A stretch of 64,000 bases of DNA from Armigeres subalbatus (GCF_024139115.2 NC_085140.1:461931506-461995505), one strand, 5' to 3'; counted from the stretch's first letter, positions 11,949-24,305 are shown. The notes: generated by a model from the sequence alone, not told the origin. A program made the numbers and translations.

Positions 11949-12698
11949 CCATAGCAGGGCTGGTAGCGATGATTACCGTTCAAAATAGTGGCTTTAGTGA
12001 CCAACGATGACGAAAAAGTGACCAAATAATGACTTTTGTATGAAGTTTTGAACCGGGTATAGAATTATAAGTTGCATTAGCATTGTTACGGTATAATTCG
12101 TAGATTGCAGACTAATGTGTTATTTTTGAAATTCTTAAATGCTATCAGAAATCAAGAAAAGGCAAAAACAACGAAAGCATGAGGATTACTGCTACTGGCC
12201 ACGCCCATCTTTAACGCAATGATTTCAACAACATTTGTTGTTTAATATGAGCTCGAAGTTTTCTGTACAACAGCAAAAGAATGATATAAATTTGTCAAAT
12301 TGATTCCTAGACTTTTGGACTCACAAAGCTTATACATCTTTGGTAGGACCATTTGTTTAAAAAAAAAAAAAATTTCAAAGTAATTCAAATAATTAAGAAA
12401 TTTTTAAAATACGAATTCACCTGTTAATAATCTATGTTTTAATAAGAAATTTAAATAAAGTTTTTGAGATTTTGAACTCGAGGTGGCATTCTGAGGAAAA
12501 TTTTGAAAATTCAATAAACCATGGTCTCTTAGGGCAAAAGTTCCGATGGGTGTTCCTATAGTCGCGGTAGTGTTATTTTTACAAAATCTCCAAATTAAAC
12601 GCAGCAACCCATTAAGTCTATCAATTTGTTAATCTGTCAATACGCGAAATAAAAGAAAACAGGAGAGAAAATACCTCAAAACTGGTAAAGTATCACTA

Positions 12699-13239
12699 GG
12701 GTAAAACGTCCTATCGGTGTGGTATGGCCTAATGTTGCGGTAGTGTTTAAATAGTCCATCCTGGATACAATAGCCCCAAAAACAATTGTGGATCCGATAA
12801 AACTCTTCAAATCAACCACTAGAACACCTTTTGTTTGATAAAATTCCGTTCAAAATGATGAAAAATCTACATTTTTCATTTAAAAAAATGCGTCCTTTGA
12901 GCCTATTATTGCGGCAGTGCTAAGGTCCTATTATTGTTGTATCGCTCTCCATAAGAAATACAGGCAATACCGCAACAATAGGACTGACCTTCAAAAAATA
13001 TCGCAACGATAGGCAACTGCGTCCTATTATTGCGGTAGTTTGTTTTTATTGTGATAAAAACAAAACAACATAAGTTTAGCACAATTGACGTAATATTTAC
13101 GAAACTAGAGTTAACGAGCATCCTATTCGACTACTGCAATGTAAAAAAAGATAAACAGTTCATTTTTAAAGAATTTTCGAAATCAATTTTGTTTTGACGC
13201 GACGCTTAACCCCTCCATAATAGGTCGTTTTACCCTATA
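12699..13239. mobile_element. Foldback element with TAGGGTAAAACG-type ends
   Basis: The left end is agggtaaaacgtcctatc and the right end, inverted, is agggtaaaacgacctatt. The interior carries several copies, in both orientations, of a motif close to cctattattgcggtagt (for example near 12,904, 12,927, 12,970 and 13,021). No ORF. The termini resemble those of the MITE at 3,817-5,014. Confidence 0.6.
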
Positions 13240-13329
13240 TTATCTTATCTTTTTCTCGGCTTTGCGCCAATAAAGTGTTGAACTTAATTTTAAAATTAAA
13301 AAAACGCTTTAATAAAGAATTTCAAAAAA

Positions 13330-13650
13330 AATAAAAATTTGCGCCAATAGTTGCGGTAGTGTTCCAATAGTTGCGAGTCCCATTGCAAAACAAAGGGATT
13401 CGCAACTATAGGAACAAGAATTAATAAATACCGCAACTATAGGAACACTGTACCAATAATTGGAGGTTTCATTTTAGGTAACAATGATGAGTTCTGCAGC
13501 AATTAGATCACTTCTCGTTTAAAATATATTTGATGAGCTTTCGAATGCGTATCTAAGGTAAGCAAAATAAGGTATAGACGTGGTGTAGACGAACAAATAG
13601 TGATGGATCGTGCTTAGTTCCTCCACTTTTAGGTCTTTTACCCTATTAGA
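13330..13650. repeat. Inverted motif cluster related to the foldback family
   Basis: The motif caatagttgcggtagtgttc near 13,347 is answered by inverse copies ataccgcaactataggaaca near 13,430. The segment ends near 13,625-13,650 with ttttaggtcttttaccctat, an outward-facing terminus of the same family. This is probably a second, overlapping or nested copy. Confidence 0.5.
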
Positions 13651-14719
13651 AATCCAAAAATTCTAATAAACTTTAATTTCTAAATGACAGACTTTAGTAT
13701 TAAAGTTAATTAAAAATGGGTGGCCAAATAATCTCGAGTTAAAAAAATCTTTTAAATCTAATTAGTTTTTTGTTTTGTTTTAGATTTTAAAAATCCGATC
13801 AATTCATTCACCTCCACAATCAATACTAGTTTTTTGGGTTTCTTTTCTTAATTGTAATTAATATACAGAATCTTTTTATAAAAATGTGATATTTTTAAAT
13901 ATTTTTAATCAAAAAGTTTTGAATTCAGTGGCTTGTGCCAGAATTACTTCACATTTTTTTATTGTGACTTATCTCGAAGGGTCGCAAGGCGGATATAACA
14001 ATCATAAACGGATTTAACAACCATTTAGCATCGACGCCTTTGTCGCTCATTATTCTCCCTGACGTTGAGAAACATCAAACATCATTGTCATGTGATGAAA
14101 CTGAAGTCACCGGAGGATATCAACGCTCCCCAGCAGACCACGAGGTTCTGGTACCAAAACTCCTAAATTCTGTACTCTTTACTTGAGGTTCGCCTTTCGC
14201 ATTTTAACAAATTCCATTCGTGAAGAAAAAGATCATAGTTGACATGAATCGGAAATAACCTCACGATTTTCACAACACACTTGGAACTTCTTGGGTGCAT
14301 ATTTCCCAAATTTAATATATTGCTACCAGATCCACATTTTATTTGATTGATCATGAACATGATGACTGTGCATTTCGTATTTGCTACTCCGTGATTGACC
14401 AGAACAATCGCAATTGCACAGGGAACCAATGGATGGAAGCATGGGATTTGCTCTCCAACCTCAATGTACACAGTCCGAGAGCTCTTGAATTTTAAATGGT
14501 CAATAACGGCGCTGGCCACGTCCTCATGGTCTATCGGGGATGGGAAGGAATTGATGATGCAGTCACTCCCCCACTGTGAGCCGAGAACGCCTCTGCACTC
14601 GCCATGTGGAATTTTATTGAAATCTCGGGGTTTCCATTACATAAGTTCGTCTTGGTTAACGGGTTGCCATTGTGGTAGTAATGGAAAGGCCAAAAACGAG
14701 CTTTTTCGTTCATATCGAA

Positions 14720-14896
14720 CCGCCAGAACTAGTCAAGATGTAGGTAGAAGATAGAACATGGAAACGGAATGAGAGCCCATTTCTAGTTCTAGCAATTGCT
14801 AGAACATGAGAAATATATGGATAGATACAAAAGTAGAAGAAATAGAACGGGCCTGGGATTGAACCCACGACCTTCTGCGTAAGAGGCAGAAGTGGT
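14720..14896 (-). mobile_element. tRNA-derived SINE, second family
   Basis: On the minus strand the head reads ggctaccacttctgcctctt, with a B box ggttcaatccc at about 14,855-14,870, followed by an unrelated AT-rich body. The B box and anticodon-arm remnants indicate a tRNA-derived pol III promoter, not a functional tRNA gene, because the acceptor stem is missing. A related head occurs at 30,960-31,053. No target duplication was established. Confidence 0.55.
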
Positions 14897-15064
14897 AGCC
14901 AAAATACTGGCAATGCAAAAATACTAATAGTGACTTTACTGACCATTTTACAAAAAATAGTGACTTAAGAGACTTTTGGATGCAAATAGTAACATTTCTT
15001 AGTAACAAGACTCAAAATAGCGACCAAGTCACTAAAAAGTGACTCGCGACCAGGCCTGCCATAG

Positions 15065-18000
15065 CTATGGTCAGCCTTTCAGCAGTTAAAGGTAAGCTTT
15101 TGAGCATTTGATTGCTATTCAGTGTTGATGTTTGGAAAGACGCGTTGATAAAAATAAATCGGACAGACTCGAGAAAAACGTAAAAATAATATTTTTTTAT
15201 AAAGAAAGATCAATTTTCGAGCTTTTGGTATTTTGAATTACATTATCATTGAATTCATGAAAAATCAGAACTGTACTTTCCAGCTGTTCAAGTATTTGTT
15301 TTCATTAATGCGCATTTCCAATCACCAACGTCAACAAACCTAAGGTCGGAATCTTGTGAGAGAATTTCACTTGAGTTCTGCTAACGCCGTCGTGATTTAA
15401 CGTGATTTAACGCTGAATTGCTGCAGACGCCATCCCTGCGAACCATACACCGACACTGGGAAAGATACCGACGCCGTCGAATTTTCTGCAGTCACCATTA
15501 AGTTGTGCTTTGCAGTGCGACGAAAATTCCTCTTATGTTAATTTTATTTGGTGGTGGTCCTAAAGAGGACCGATTAATTTCCAATTTAGTCGCAAACTGT
15601 AGCAAATGAAGTCAGAATTGAGAAAATTTCACTTGAGCGTCAAATTCAAATACGGCAAATCAAACCTTCTTCTATGTAAAATAGTTGACTTGAAATGGAC
15701 CGATTTATTTTATTCATGTGCCTTTGTAATCACTAAAAGCAAGCGAGGAATTTTCACTTGAGCTTTGAAAAATCACCATTTGATATCCACAAAATAAGAA
15801 AAGGATTTTTCCAATTGTGATTCTTCAAAAACCCAGAGTCTGTTTCCCACATGATGTTAGACCAAACGAACTTCACTCAGTCTCAAGCTTCAACCGGCAA
15901 TCGTTACTGGCAAGTTGTGTTCATCCCTGCTGAGCTAGTGTCAATCGCAACATGTTCTGAGTCGCTTCCGGATCAGAAGGAGAATAAAAAATCAGAAGGC
16001 TCACAATGACACAGATTAAAAACCCAGAAGTAACCCATTTTCAAAGAGATATTCCCGCAGGATCACATAACGTCCATGTCCACCACACAGAGGGTAGGCC
16101 TAGAAGAAAAACTCCAAATGTACGGAACTCCATATGATTAATCGTGATAATGAATTCATGAAAAATGTGAAAAATGCTTTGCTTTTCGCAACAGGCGGAA
16201 ACTCTGATTCGTGAACAGTCCGAAACTGCTCATAAAGCGAACAACGGTCTGTATTGGAGTGACCATTATTCAACCGATACACATATTTTTGATTTTTTTT
16301 ATGCAAGTACCTACATGAAATAAGTTACAAACCAAGATAATTATCTACAGCGAGCGTTCTTTTTTCAATTTTTTATATTTTAACCAAGCATCATTAATTA
16401 TCGTTTCACATACGAAAGCAATGCATTCTCGTTGATTCCCCCTACCGGGGTGAAAGTGATTGTTATCAGCGATCATTATCGCCGCTTGATTGTGACTTCC
16501 AGTAAATATCACCGGCCCCGGCAGTGATTGTGCTATCAATTGTTACTATACGTGGTTGACACGCTTATTAAACAATCCACTGGAGTACACGTGAATGGTT
16601 TTTGTTGCCGGTTATGCACACCGGCACGGATTGAAATCGAGCATTTTTACTACTCATAGGAAATTAAAATGGGTGGGTAGCGGGGAAAAAATGCTTTATT
16701 GATTACATGAGTTAAAATGGTCAAAGGTAGGGTTTCTGGATTGCAATGAATAATGGTCTATCATTCAATCGAATGAATTGAACGAATGCGGTTAGATTCT
16801 ACCAGGGGGTATGGATTTTTATGAAAGCTGTTCTAATACATTGGATATCAATTAGATGTAATTAAAAATCAAACAATTATATGAAGAGCACTCTCATTGG
16901 TCATTTAGTTCTGTGAATGGTTCGACGGAGTCAAAGTAAAACTAATGGAACTGGTACAGCTTCTATTTCATCGAGCCATACATTGTTTGCAATCTAAAAT
17001 TAGTGAAAGCGCGTAATAAGTATTGTACGACATTTACGATCACTTTTACGGGTCACACCCGTAAATGCTCCTATTATCCGCTTGTTTACGATTGACAATT
17101 AGGTTTTCCCTGCTTTTAGGGCGCCCTGACAATCGTAAATTCCTTGAAGGTGCTCCATTAGCACTTCTGTTTTGCATGGCGATGGTATTTTTAGCTGCTG
17201 TTGTACAGCGGAATTCTGAACAAGATAATTTACAATTATTAGAATGCAACAGCACAATGTGCGTAAATAAACCTTTTTACTGATGATGCTATTAAAATTT
17301 TAGACAGAAGTCTATTGGGTTTTATGTTTGGGTGGTTTGTTCGACTAAAGTAGATAGCAGAGAATTAGACAACATTTCATTTCATTCATTAGTAATGGTC
17401 CAAGGTATCCTTGTTTATCCTAGATACTTATTAAAATTGTCGTGTTATTGAAGATAATTTGTAATTCCGTAGAAAAAGTTGAATAATATTTAGTCAATGA
17501 GCTGGTTGAGTTTTTCAATCCCACAGCATATTGTGCTTATTCGTAAACTTGTAATGATTCTGAATCTATTCCGTTACACAATAATTCAAAGTTTAATAAC
17601 TTCCCGTTCGTCAAACAAAACGGCGCAATGAAATGCACGAGCCACAAAACAATTTTGCACTCACCGGTCGCCGTCGTCTCCGCTTTTAATTGAATCGCAT
17701 CGAAAATATCACCCAGTTGCCATGTCATCAATCTCAACGCGCTTCCACCAACGAACGGCGAGAGCTGCCTTCCTGGTCGGGCCGGGCGTCATTAAATACA
17801 ATAGTTCATACAGATCTCCATTAGTGTCCGGTATGTCTAGAGCAGAGCATTTGTTTCCGCACTAATCTCTTGAAATTCAGTACTGCACCTTCGCTGTATT
17901 ACATTGTATTTAGTTTGTTCAATTCAAATGTTTAGAAAACATTTGGATTCTTTATAATTTTTAAATTATCGCTGGTGCTAATCTTCTTGTGTTACATCTC

Positions 18001-18600
18001 GTAGACGCGTAGGTTAACAAAAATAATAATTACTTTTACGATTCAAAGTTTCAGTCTTAACATTGTTATTTAATTTTGAATATTTGACGAAAATTCAAAA
18101 GCTGATCATTTTTTTAAATTTCACATTCATTCTGTGAGGATTTCGAATAAATTTGAAAGATGGCGACGAATGTAAAGGTGGAGTTCAAATTCAATTGGTA
18201 AATTTGATATTTCACTGAAAATATTAGTATTCTTTAATGATCTCTAATAATTGTAAAGAATTTGATAGGAGTGGTAGGAGTTTCATCCAATTAGAGAAAA
18301 CATGAAGTTATGTAGGGTTAAGTAAAGGTTAAGTAGGAAAATAACGTCAAATAGTCTGATATGTATATGCAATCCTGTCAATGATATATGTACAGAGAAG
18401 ATTAGGCGGTTTATAAAAAATATACAGCACACCTAATTATCTACTTATAGAATAAAATAAATTATAATTTTCTATTAAACTAACATTCCATGATGAAGAT
18501 AAGGCTTGAATGAAATGAATACACAAGCACTATCTGTTCAGATTCCCACAAAAAAGTAAAAAAAAACTCATGAAACTCACGAATCTTCCAGTTCTCACAC
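15065..18600. other. Unrecognised unique-looking sequence
   Basis: No transposon ends or coding motifs were identified. Two small hairpins lie near 17,047 (tttacgggt, 3-nt loop, acccgtaaa) and 17,085-17,140 (tttacgattg pairing with caatcgtaaa). Several purine- or AT-rich stretches occur. It could be intergenic or intronic. Confidence 0.4.
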
Positions 18601-19570
18601 AAAGCTTATTCAGTGTCTGCTGCCGTTGCAAGCGGGTTGTATAAAGGTTCCCTTCCGCTCCGTTTGTCCTACTATTCCCGCCGACCTTTCACCCAAACGG
18701 CGCGCCGAATAAACCCAGAACACATGCAGCGGCAGTGGCAGCAGCAGCATCATCAATTTGGGTGGTGGTACTGTGCATCACCCTCCTTCCTTAGTCCTTC
18801 CGTTCTCGGATGAGAGCTGAATTGTGTAAACATGAATATAGACAAGTTTTTGTGTGCTTTTTCCTGTTGTGAAAAGCGTTATCGGCACTTGGGTTGGAAT
18901 GGTACCACACCGACCGGGACAGGGAGCGCTCTATAGAAGGATGTCTCGCATCGTTCCGTTCGCTCGCTGGGTGGTTCGTTTGTCATCGGATCGTTGTTGT
19001 TGCTGCTGCTGGAGCCGTCATCAAGTCCTAGAGCGTGGGATTCGGAGCGGTTGTTATCGCCGTCGTCCTCGTTGTCGGTTTTGTTGCATACATACAGGGC
19101 GCACCGTCATCGGCCGACGACTCTGATGTGACTTTTCCCAGGGCTTGCTTTGTGCAAACAATACCGAGTTGTACACATGGAGCGGAGACAGCAGAAGATG
19201 AGGAGCTTTGCCACCGGTTACTGGGCTACTTCGATGTGTCTGTGTACGTACGAAGCTGCCTGGGTGTGTGTGTTTGAATGAATGGGGGGGATGGCAATAG
19301 GGGGAGGCTGAGCGACTTGAACGGGGAACACCAGGAATTGTGTGCATATGCTTCCTCGAAACGGAAGCTCTGGCTGCTTTATGTATGCATGTAAGATTAA
19401 CATTCGAGGAATGAGCGAACTGTACTGCATATTGAAAAGTTTTGCGCTCCTTTTAATACATAAGAAAGGTGGAACCGACGATGTCGAGAATGCAAATGCA
19501 AATACAATTTTTCTTTGGTTTTTCTTCTTTCTATTTGTTGAGTTTATTCTAGCGCTGAAGGTAAGCTGAA
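18600..19570 (+). other. GC-richer island, possible host promoter/5' exon
   Basis: This stretch is clearly less AT-rich than its surroundings. A TATA-like box (tataaag, 18,640-18,646) is followed by a GC-rich leader. A good splice-donor match (gaaggtaagc) lies near 19,557-19,566. Within it, a frame at 19,035-19,277, opening with GTG after a possible acceptor (cctag), would encode a hydrophobic N terminus (about residues 1-22, ending QGAPSS) and then a six-cysteine tail. With no ATG and no recognisable family, I cannot call a gene; short CAG/CTG runs are also present. Confidence 0.25.
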
Positions 19571-20467
19571 TCTACTTTTTTTTTCGTTCCACTTCGTTGT
19601 CAATAGGTTGAGAGTTATTGAAAAAAGTTCGTTCTGCCGTGGTAAAAATTACCGATATCAGTATTTACACAAGGTACTAAAGTAACGAATGAGCACAAAA
19701 TTGCAGCTGCTCCACATTTGTTGATGAGCAGATTCTTTTTGAATAAATTGCTCCTTAGTGATATATTTGATAATAGTTTGATGTTTCGCAACAATGGTTT
19801 TGGCACGTTTTTTTCATCATATCGATTCTATTCTATTTCCTCTTTTTACTTAAGATTTATTAGTCAATTTTGCCAACAATTCGTACTATGTTGTTTGATG
19901 TCCTGAAATACTACAACCTGGAGTACGGGTGACGAAACTACTTCATTAGGATCTGCTGTAGTCACTGTCAGGATGAATCCCACTCGTCAAGATCAAATGA
20001 AGGGAGCTAAATGAACCGAAGCTAAAGAGGTCAAACCAGTGATTTTTTTATTTCGATTAAACCCTTATTTATATTTTTAACCCTTGTATGCCAAGAGTTA
20101 TAGATGATTTGCAGGATGATTTCTATAACGGAAGGTTAACTAAAATAGATGATAACTAGAGGCTAGCTAAAAAGATAAACCTGTGTGGATGAATTATAAC
20201 AATGTTTTTTAGTTAGCTTGAATTAGCCCCGGCTGTCTATTAGTAGTGGATATGAATGCATCCATATCTAATTTCATTATTCAGGTAACGTAGAAAGGGT
20301 GAGGGACTCACAGCGTCACTTCGGAAAAGTGGACAAAGCATTCTGATGCCTATTTGGCGTGGAAAGTCATCGGAGACCGTGAAGTAAAACTCAAGTCCTC
20401 ACACTAAATTTTTCTTTTTTGAGCGACCTGAATCTGCCTATGATCGCATATTTGTAACTCGACAAAA
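19571..20467. other. Unrecognised AT-rich region
   Basis: Nothing supportable found before the target duplication of the BEL/Pao element. Confidence 0.35.
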
Positions 20468-20684
20468 GTAGGTGTTCGGATTTACCTTAATAAATGCACC
20501 ACCGTTTTCGAGCGGCTCTTAGTAGCAGCTAAAAAATTGATAGTTTGTTTTAAGGTCCTCGTGCTACGACAGATTTGTAGGGTTCGCGTGATGGTAATCT
20601 AGTCTGTACATTTTTTAATCAAATAGTTGTACATAGGCTAATTTAGATGCTTTGTCCTTAATTTTCAACCGCACTAGTTTTAAA

Positions 20685-20880
20685 TATAGATAGTAGAATC
20701 TATAGATGAGCGAAAGCATGGCTGAACCGATTTTTTTGCCCGTGCACACGCGCATATGACGTCACAGCCCTTAACGTTTCCATTGAAATCGTGACGTCAT
20801 GCTCGTTTGGAGACACGTTTGACAGTTCGTTTGGAGACAGCGGATTTATCTTCGCTCATCTATATATTCCACTATCTATA
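20685..20880. mobile_element. 196-bp MITE with 30-bp TIRs and 8-bp duplication
   Basis: The left TIR begins tatagatagtagaatctata and the right is its inverse with two mismatches over 30 bp. It is flanked by gttttaaa (20,677-20,684 and 20,881-20,888). An 8-bp duplication fits hAT- or P-type transposases. The interior has a repeated cgtttggagaca. The partner LTR lacks the insert, although it also lacks the gttttaaa itself. Confidence 0.85.
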
Positions 20881-20987
20881 GTTTTAAACCATTAGCTTTT
20901 AGTTTTACAATCTAATCCCCTATTGATGTTTGTTAAACATAAACCAAATTAGGCGTTTCAAATTCACGTATTTTGGATACGATATTA

Positions 20988-21505
20988 TCTTCTATCTTAT
21001 ATATAAAAATGAAATGGTCTGTGTTCGTATCCGCATAACTCGAAAACGGCTGGATGGATTTTTTTCATTTCTTCAGCAGAAACATTCGTTACAGTTTCCG
21101 ACGGGTTTATATGATATTTCGTCATGCGAAAATCACGAGTTAGGTTGAGTAAATCGTGAAAAACTAAAATGAAGATTCGTATGGAAATTTCGCATGGGCA
21201 GTTCACAACGCCCATTTTCGCCTACTATGGGCAGGACAACGTCTGCCGGGCCGACTAGTATATAATAAAAATGAAATGGTCTGTGTTCGTATCCGCATAA
21301 CTCGAAAACGGCTGGATGGATTTTCTTCATTCCTTCGGCAGATATTTTCGTTATCGTTTCCGACGGGTTTATATGATAACTCCTCATGTGAAAATCATTA
21401 CTAAAGTCCAGTAAATAGTGAAATACTAAAATTTATATTCTTATGGAAATTTCGCAGCGCCCTTTTTCGCCTACTATGTAGAACAACGTCTGCCGGGTCA
21501 ACTAG
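20988..21505 (+). mobile_element. Helitron-like element, two tandem units
   Basis: The insert begins TC (tcttctatcttatatataaa) and ends CTAG, lies between A and T, and makes no target duplication. These are the hallmarks of Helitrons. The partner LTR (near 27,925-27,940) shows the uninterrupted A/T site. The element is a tandem of two similar units (20,988-21,258 and 21,259-21,505). Each contains ataactcgaaaacggctgga and ends with gtctgccggg...ctag preceded by a GC-rich hairpin. No Rep/helicase is encoded, so it is non-autonomous. Confidence 0.8.
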
Positions 21506-21683
21506 TTTTTAGTATAGAATAAAATATTCCCTATGGACTTTAGAATAATGAAATTTTACGTTAGGCCGATAGAAACTTTAACCAGTTTGTTTTCATTTCT
21601 AATTTCGCTATTCACACAAGCCAATTCATCAACGATCTGTCCTTCGGCTAAACCGTCCTGATGGGCGAGATGCCCAGTGACTG

Positions 21684-22046
21684 CTACGTTGTCGGACTGC
21701 CCAGTGGGAATTCTGCACACCCCAGCCCGTAACTCCGGTGCCGGTTCCACGCCGGTGTCGCCGGATTTACCAGGAATTTCAATAACCGCCAGGTTGGCAA
21801 AGCTTTCCTATTAACACCTCGAGATGTTCGGACACTCACCTGTCGAATTCTACCGTCTTTCCCTTTGAACAACTCCTCGATGATTCCTCGAATCCAGTTC
21901 TTCCGTTGTCCATCGTTAACGACGAACACTAAGTCTCCTACCTGTATCTGGCTCCGATCGTCGACCCATTTGGAACGACTGTTGATGGTCGGCAAGTGAC
22001 CGTTTGTAAGTGTTCCGCAAGGCTTCTGCGAAATCTGCTGAACCAT
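21684..22046 (-). pseudogene. BEL/Pao Pol C terminus (DUF5641)
   Basis: The frame (120 codons) includes WVDDRSQIQVGDLVFV and WIRGIIEELFKGKDGRIRQV, the conserved DUF5641 block that follows the integrase core in Pao-type polyproteins. It ends in the LTR. Upstream (22,047-22,257) homology continues through stops and frameshifts, so this part is separated from the main Pol frame. Confidence 0.8.
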
Positions 22047-22257
22047 CTACCGGCAAATCCGCATTCTTAGTAGCACCACGAAGAAAATGGTTTGGTGTTA
22101 TGGCTTCGATCTCTTCTGCATCTTGTAGTAAGTAGACCAGGGGACGAGTATGACGCGTTCAATACTCTGCTTCGGCTAAAGACGTTAGCAATATTTCGTC
22201 AGTGAGTTTCTGACCATCGTTCAGTACCTTCAATGCCTCCTTTACCGATCGCACCAT

Positions 22258-24054
22258 TCACTCCCAGACACCGCCCATGTGCGGCGTACTAGGAGGAATG
22301 AAATTCCATTTCAATGTGGAGCTCGTGAAGCCTTCTGCACAATTTTGGTCGATCTGCTTCATCTTTGCCAATTCGTTACTGGCTGCTTTAAAATTGGTGC
22401 CATTGTCAGAGAAAAATTCGTTTGGCGCACCTCTTTTACAGACGAATCTCCGAACCGCCATTAAGCACGCTTGAGTATTTATATTGTGAACTACTTCTAA
22501 ATGTACAGCACGCACCGCTAGACAAGTGAATAGAGCCACCCATCTTTTTTCCCTTCGGCGGCCCACAGTCACTTCGATGGGTTCTAAATAATCTACACCC
22601 ACAGAGCTAAACGGACGAAGTTGTGAAGATACTCGTTGCACTGGCAGTGGCGCCATCATGGGAGTTAGTGGCTTACATCTGTTGACACGACACCACATGC
22701 ATTTTTTTACAGCCTGTCGAATCGCTTGTCGAACTTTCGGGATGTAGAACCGCTGACGCAGTTCATTGCACACGGTCTCTCGATTCGCATGACCAAATTT
22801 TTTGTGGTACTGCAGGATTAGCATGTTGGTTATTGCATGGTCTTTCGGAAGAATAACTGGGTGTTTCATATCAAATGAAACGAATTCAGCCTGCTGTAGT
22901 CTGCCTCCGACCCGTAGAATGCCTTCGGTGTCCAGAACAGGATTCATTTTGTAAATCAAGCTCGATTTTGTTATTCGACCCGGAGAACCTTCACATATTT
23001 GATTTCTTTGTAAGGTCCTTATCTCTTCCGTAAATCCATCACGTTGAACCTGTTTCCACAATATCAACTCCGCAGCGTGTAACTCGTTTTGCTGAAGAGG
23101 TTGTTGAATAGATTTTGGTTTCGTTTTTAACAAGCATTCTTGACCCGGAGTAGCTTTGGAAACAACAATCGGATTTCCTGCTAGTTTTCGACGACAGTTT
23201 GCAATAAACCGAACTACGTTGGCTGTACTTCGGAGAAGACGAACAAAACGATTCGTTGAATTAGCATTGATGATTGATCCGATGTTAGAGACGTCGTGAT
23301 GTAAGACCTGAGCCCTCATTTCTTCACTTATATCAACTGCCGGACACTGTCCTAGTGGCCACTCATCTTCGGACTGCAACAGAAAATATGGGCTGTTGGA
23401 TTGCAGTGGAGGCCCTTGCCCCCATTTTGTAAGAACGTCAGCGATGTTCATTTTTGACGGGACCCAGCGCCAGTCGGAGATATTGGTGTTCTCCTGGATT
23501 TCCCCGATGCGAAAGGCCACGAACTGCTTGTATTTCAACTGGTATGAACGAATCCAGCTGAGAGCCGTTTGAGAATCCGACCATAGAAAGTATTTGGGTA
23601 TCGGGAGGGAGTGATGTGATTGTACCGTGCGCAACAGTCGTGATCCCAGAACTGCCGCCATCAGTTCCATGCACGGAATCGATTGTCGTTTCAAAGGCGC
23701 TACCTTCGAATAAGAGGTTATCAGAGTAATCTTGGCTTGACCATTTGCGACCGCCCTGAAGTAGGCAACACAACCATATGCGTGCTCACTTGCGTCCATG
23801 AAGATGTGCAGCTGAAGTGAATCAACTCCTGATGAGTAGCAATCGCCGATGTAGCAGCGGGGAATTCGGATAGCGGCTACTTGCGGAAACAGGCCTACCC
23901 AACGGTTCCATTTCTGCATCACACTGTCGTCTATTTCTTCGTCCCATCCGCATCCCGTTCGCCACAAGTCTTGGACCAGCATCTTTCCATGGATCGTGAA
24001 CGGCGCCAGAAGTCCAAGTGGATCGAAAAATCCCATGACGCAACTTAATACCAA
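22258..24054 (-). pseudogene. BEL/Pao Pol: RNase H and integrase
   Basis: A 598-codon open frame carries, in order: the post-RT block FFDPLGLLAPF (about residues 8-19); an RNase H-like domain (FMDASEHAYG, MELMAAVL, WSDSQTALSWI; about 85-220); an integrase zinc-binding domain (H..H...C..C around 415-460, KKCMWCRVNRCKP); and the integrase core with D in GVDYLEP, D in FSDNGTNF and the terminal glutamate in MGGVWE. A stop codon follows that glutamate immediately, cutting off the remaining integrase. The element would have used it to insert cDNA with 5-bp staggering. Confidence 0.88.
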
Positions 24055-24305
24055 TCGCTTTGTGGGTCGTTGAATACCTTTGAGGTACGGCTCTAGCTCA
24101 GAACGGTGGTCAGTGGCGAATGAGAAAGTGTCTTGACTTGGACTCCAGATAATCCCGAGGACTCGCCAAAGGTAGCTACGTCCATGACGTACACACTTGG
24201 TTCAGCGTCCTCCGGATTTTTCCTGAACAAGAAACACTGCGCTTGCTTGTCGGCATCCCGAATTCGTAGTTGGTGGTACATTTGACGAATATCTCCACCA
24301 AAGGC
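24055..24305 (-). pseudogene. Reverse transcriptase remnant with core deleted
   Basis: Fragments [19 protein letters not shown] and [10 protein letters not shown] are the substrate-binding strand and FG block of BEL/Pao RT. The sequence then jumps within about 100 bp to the thumb/connection (WSPSQDTFSFAT in another frame). The segment that should hold the YVDD catalytic box, roughly 110 residues, is absent, so no active RT can be made. Confidence 0.8.

Larger units (their letters stand above)
11955..15058. mobile_element. Non-coding hAT-like element, 3.1 kb
   Basis: The left end reads cagggctggtagcga and the right end, reverse complemented, reads caggcctggtcgcga. The subterminal regions are also inverse-related (repeated agtgacttt and tagtgacc motifs). 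CAGG-starting TIRs point to hAT. The immediate flanks share only ccatag (11,949-11,954 and 15,059-15,064), so the expected 8-bp duplication is imperfect. No transposase sequence was recognised inside. The interior holds foldback repeats and a tRNA-derived SINE. Confidence 0.6.
20473..21719 (-). repeat. BEL/Pao 3' LTR with two nested insertions
   Basis: The underlying LTR is about 525 bp. It is enlarged by a 196-bp MITE plus its 8-bp duplication and by a 518-bp Helitron-like insertion. The other LTR lacks both, giving empty sites. It begins TG and ends CA. Confidence 0.9.

Noticed and set aside
14163..14519. 118-codon minus-strand frame
   Set aside because: Lies in a hAT-like element beside a SINE, with a plus-strand frame overlapping; no transposase motif found.
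14848..14896. tRNA gene on the minus strand
   Set aside because: B box present, but no acceptor stem and a SINE-like body; related degenerate head at 30,960-31,053.
17047..17140. Hairpins as regulatory RNA or terminator
   Set aside because: Two short stems with no conserved context; such hairpins are expected by chance in AT-rich DNA of this length.
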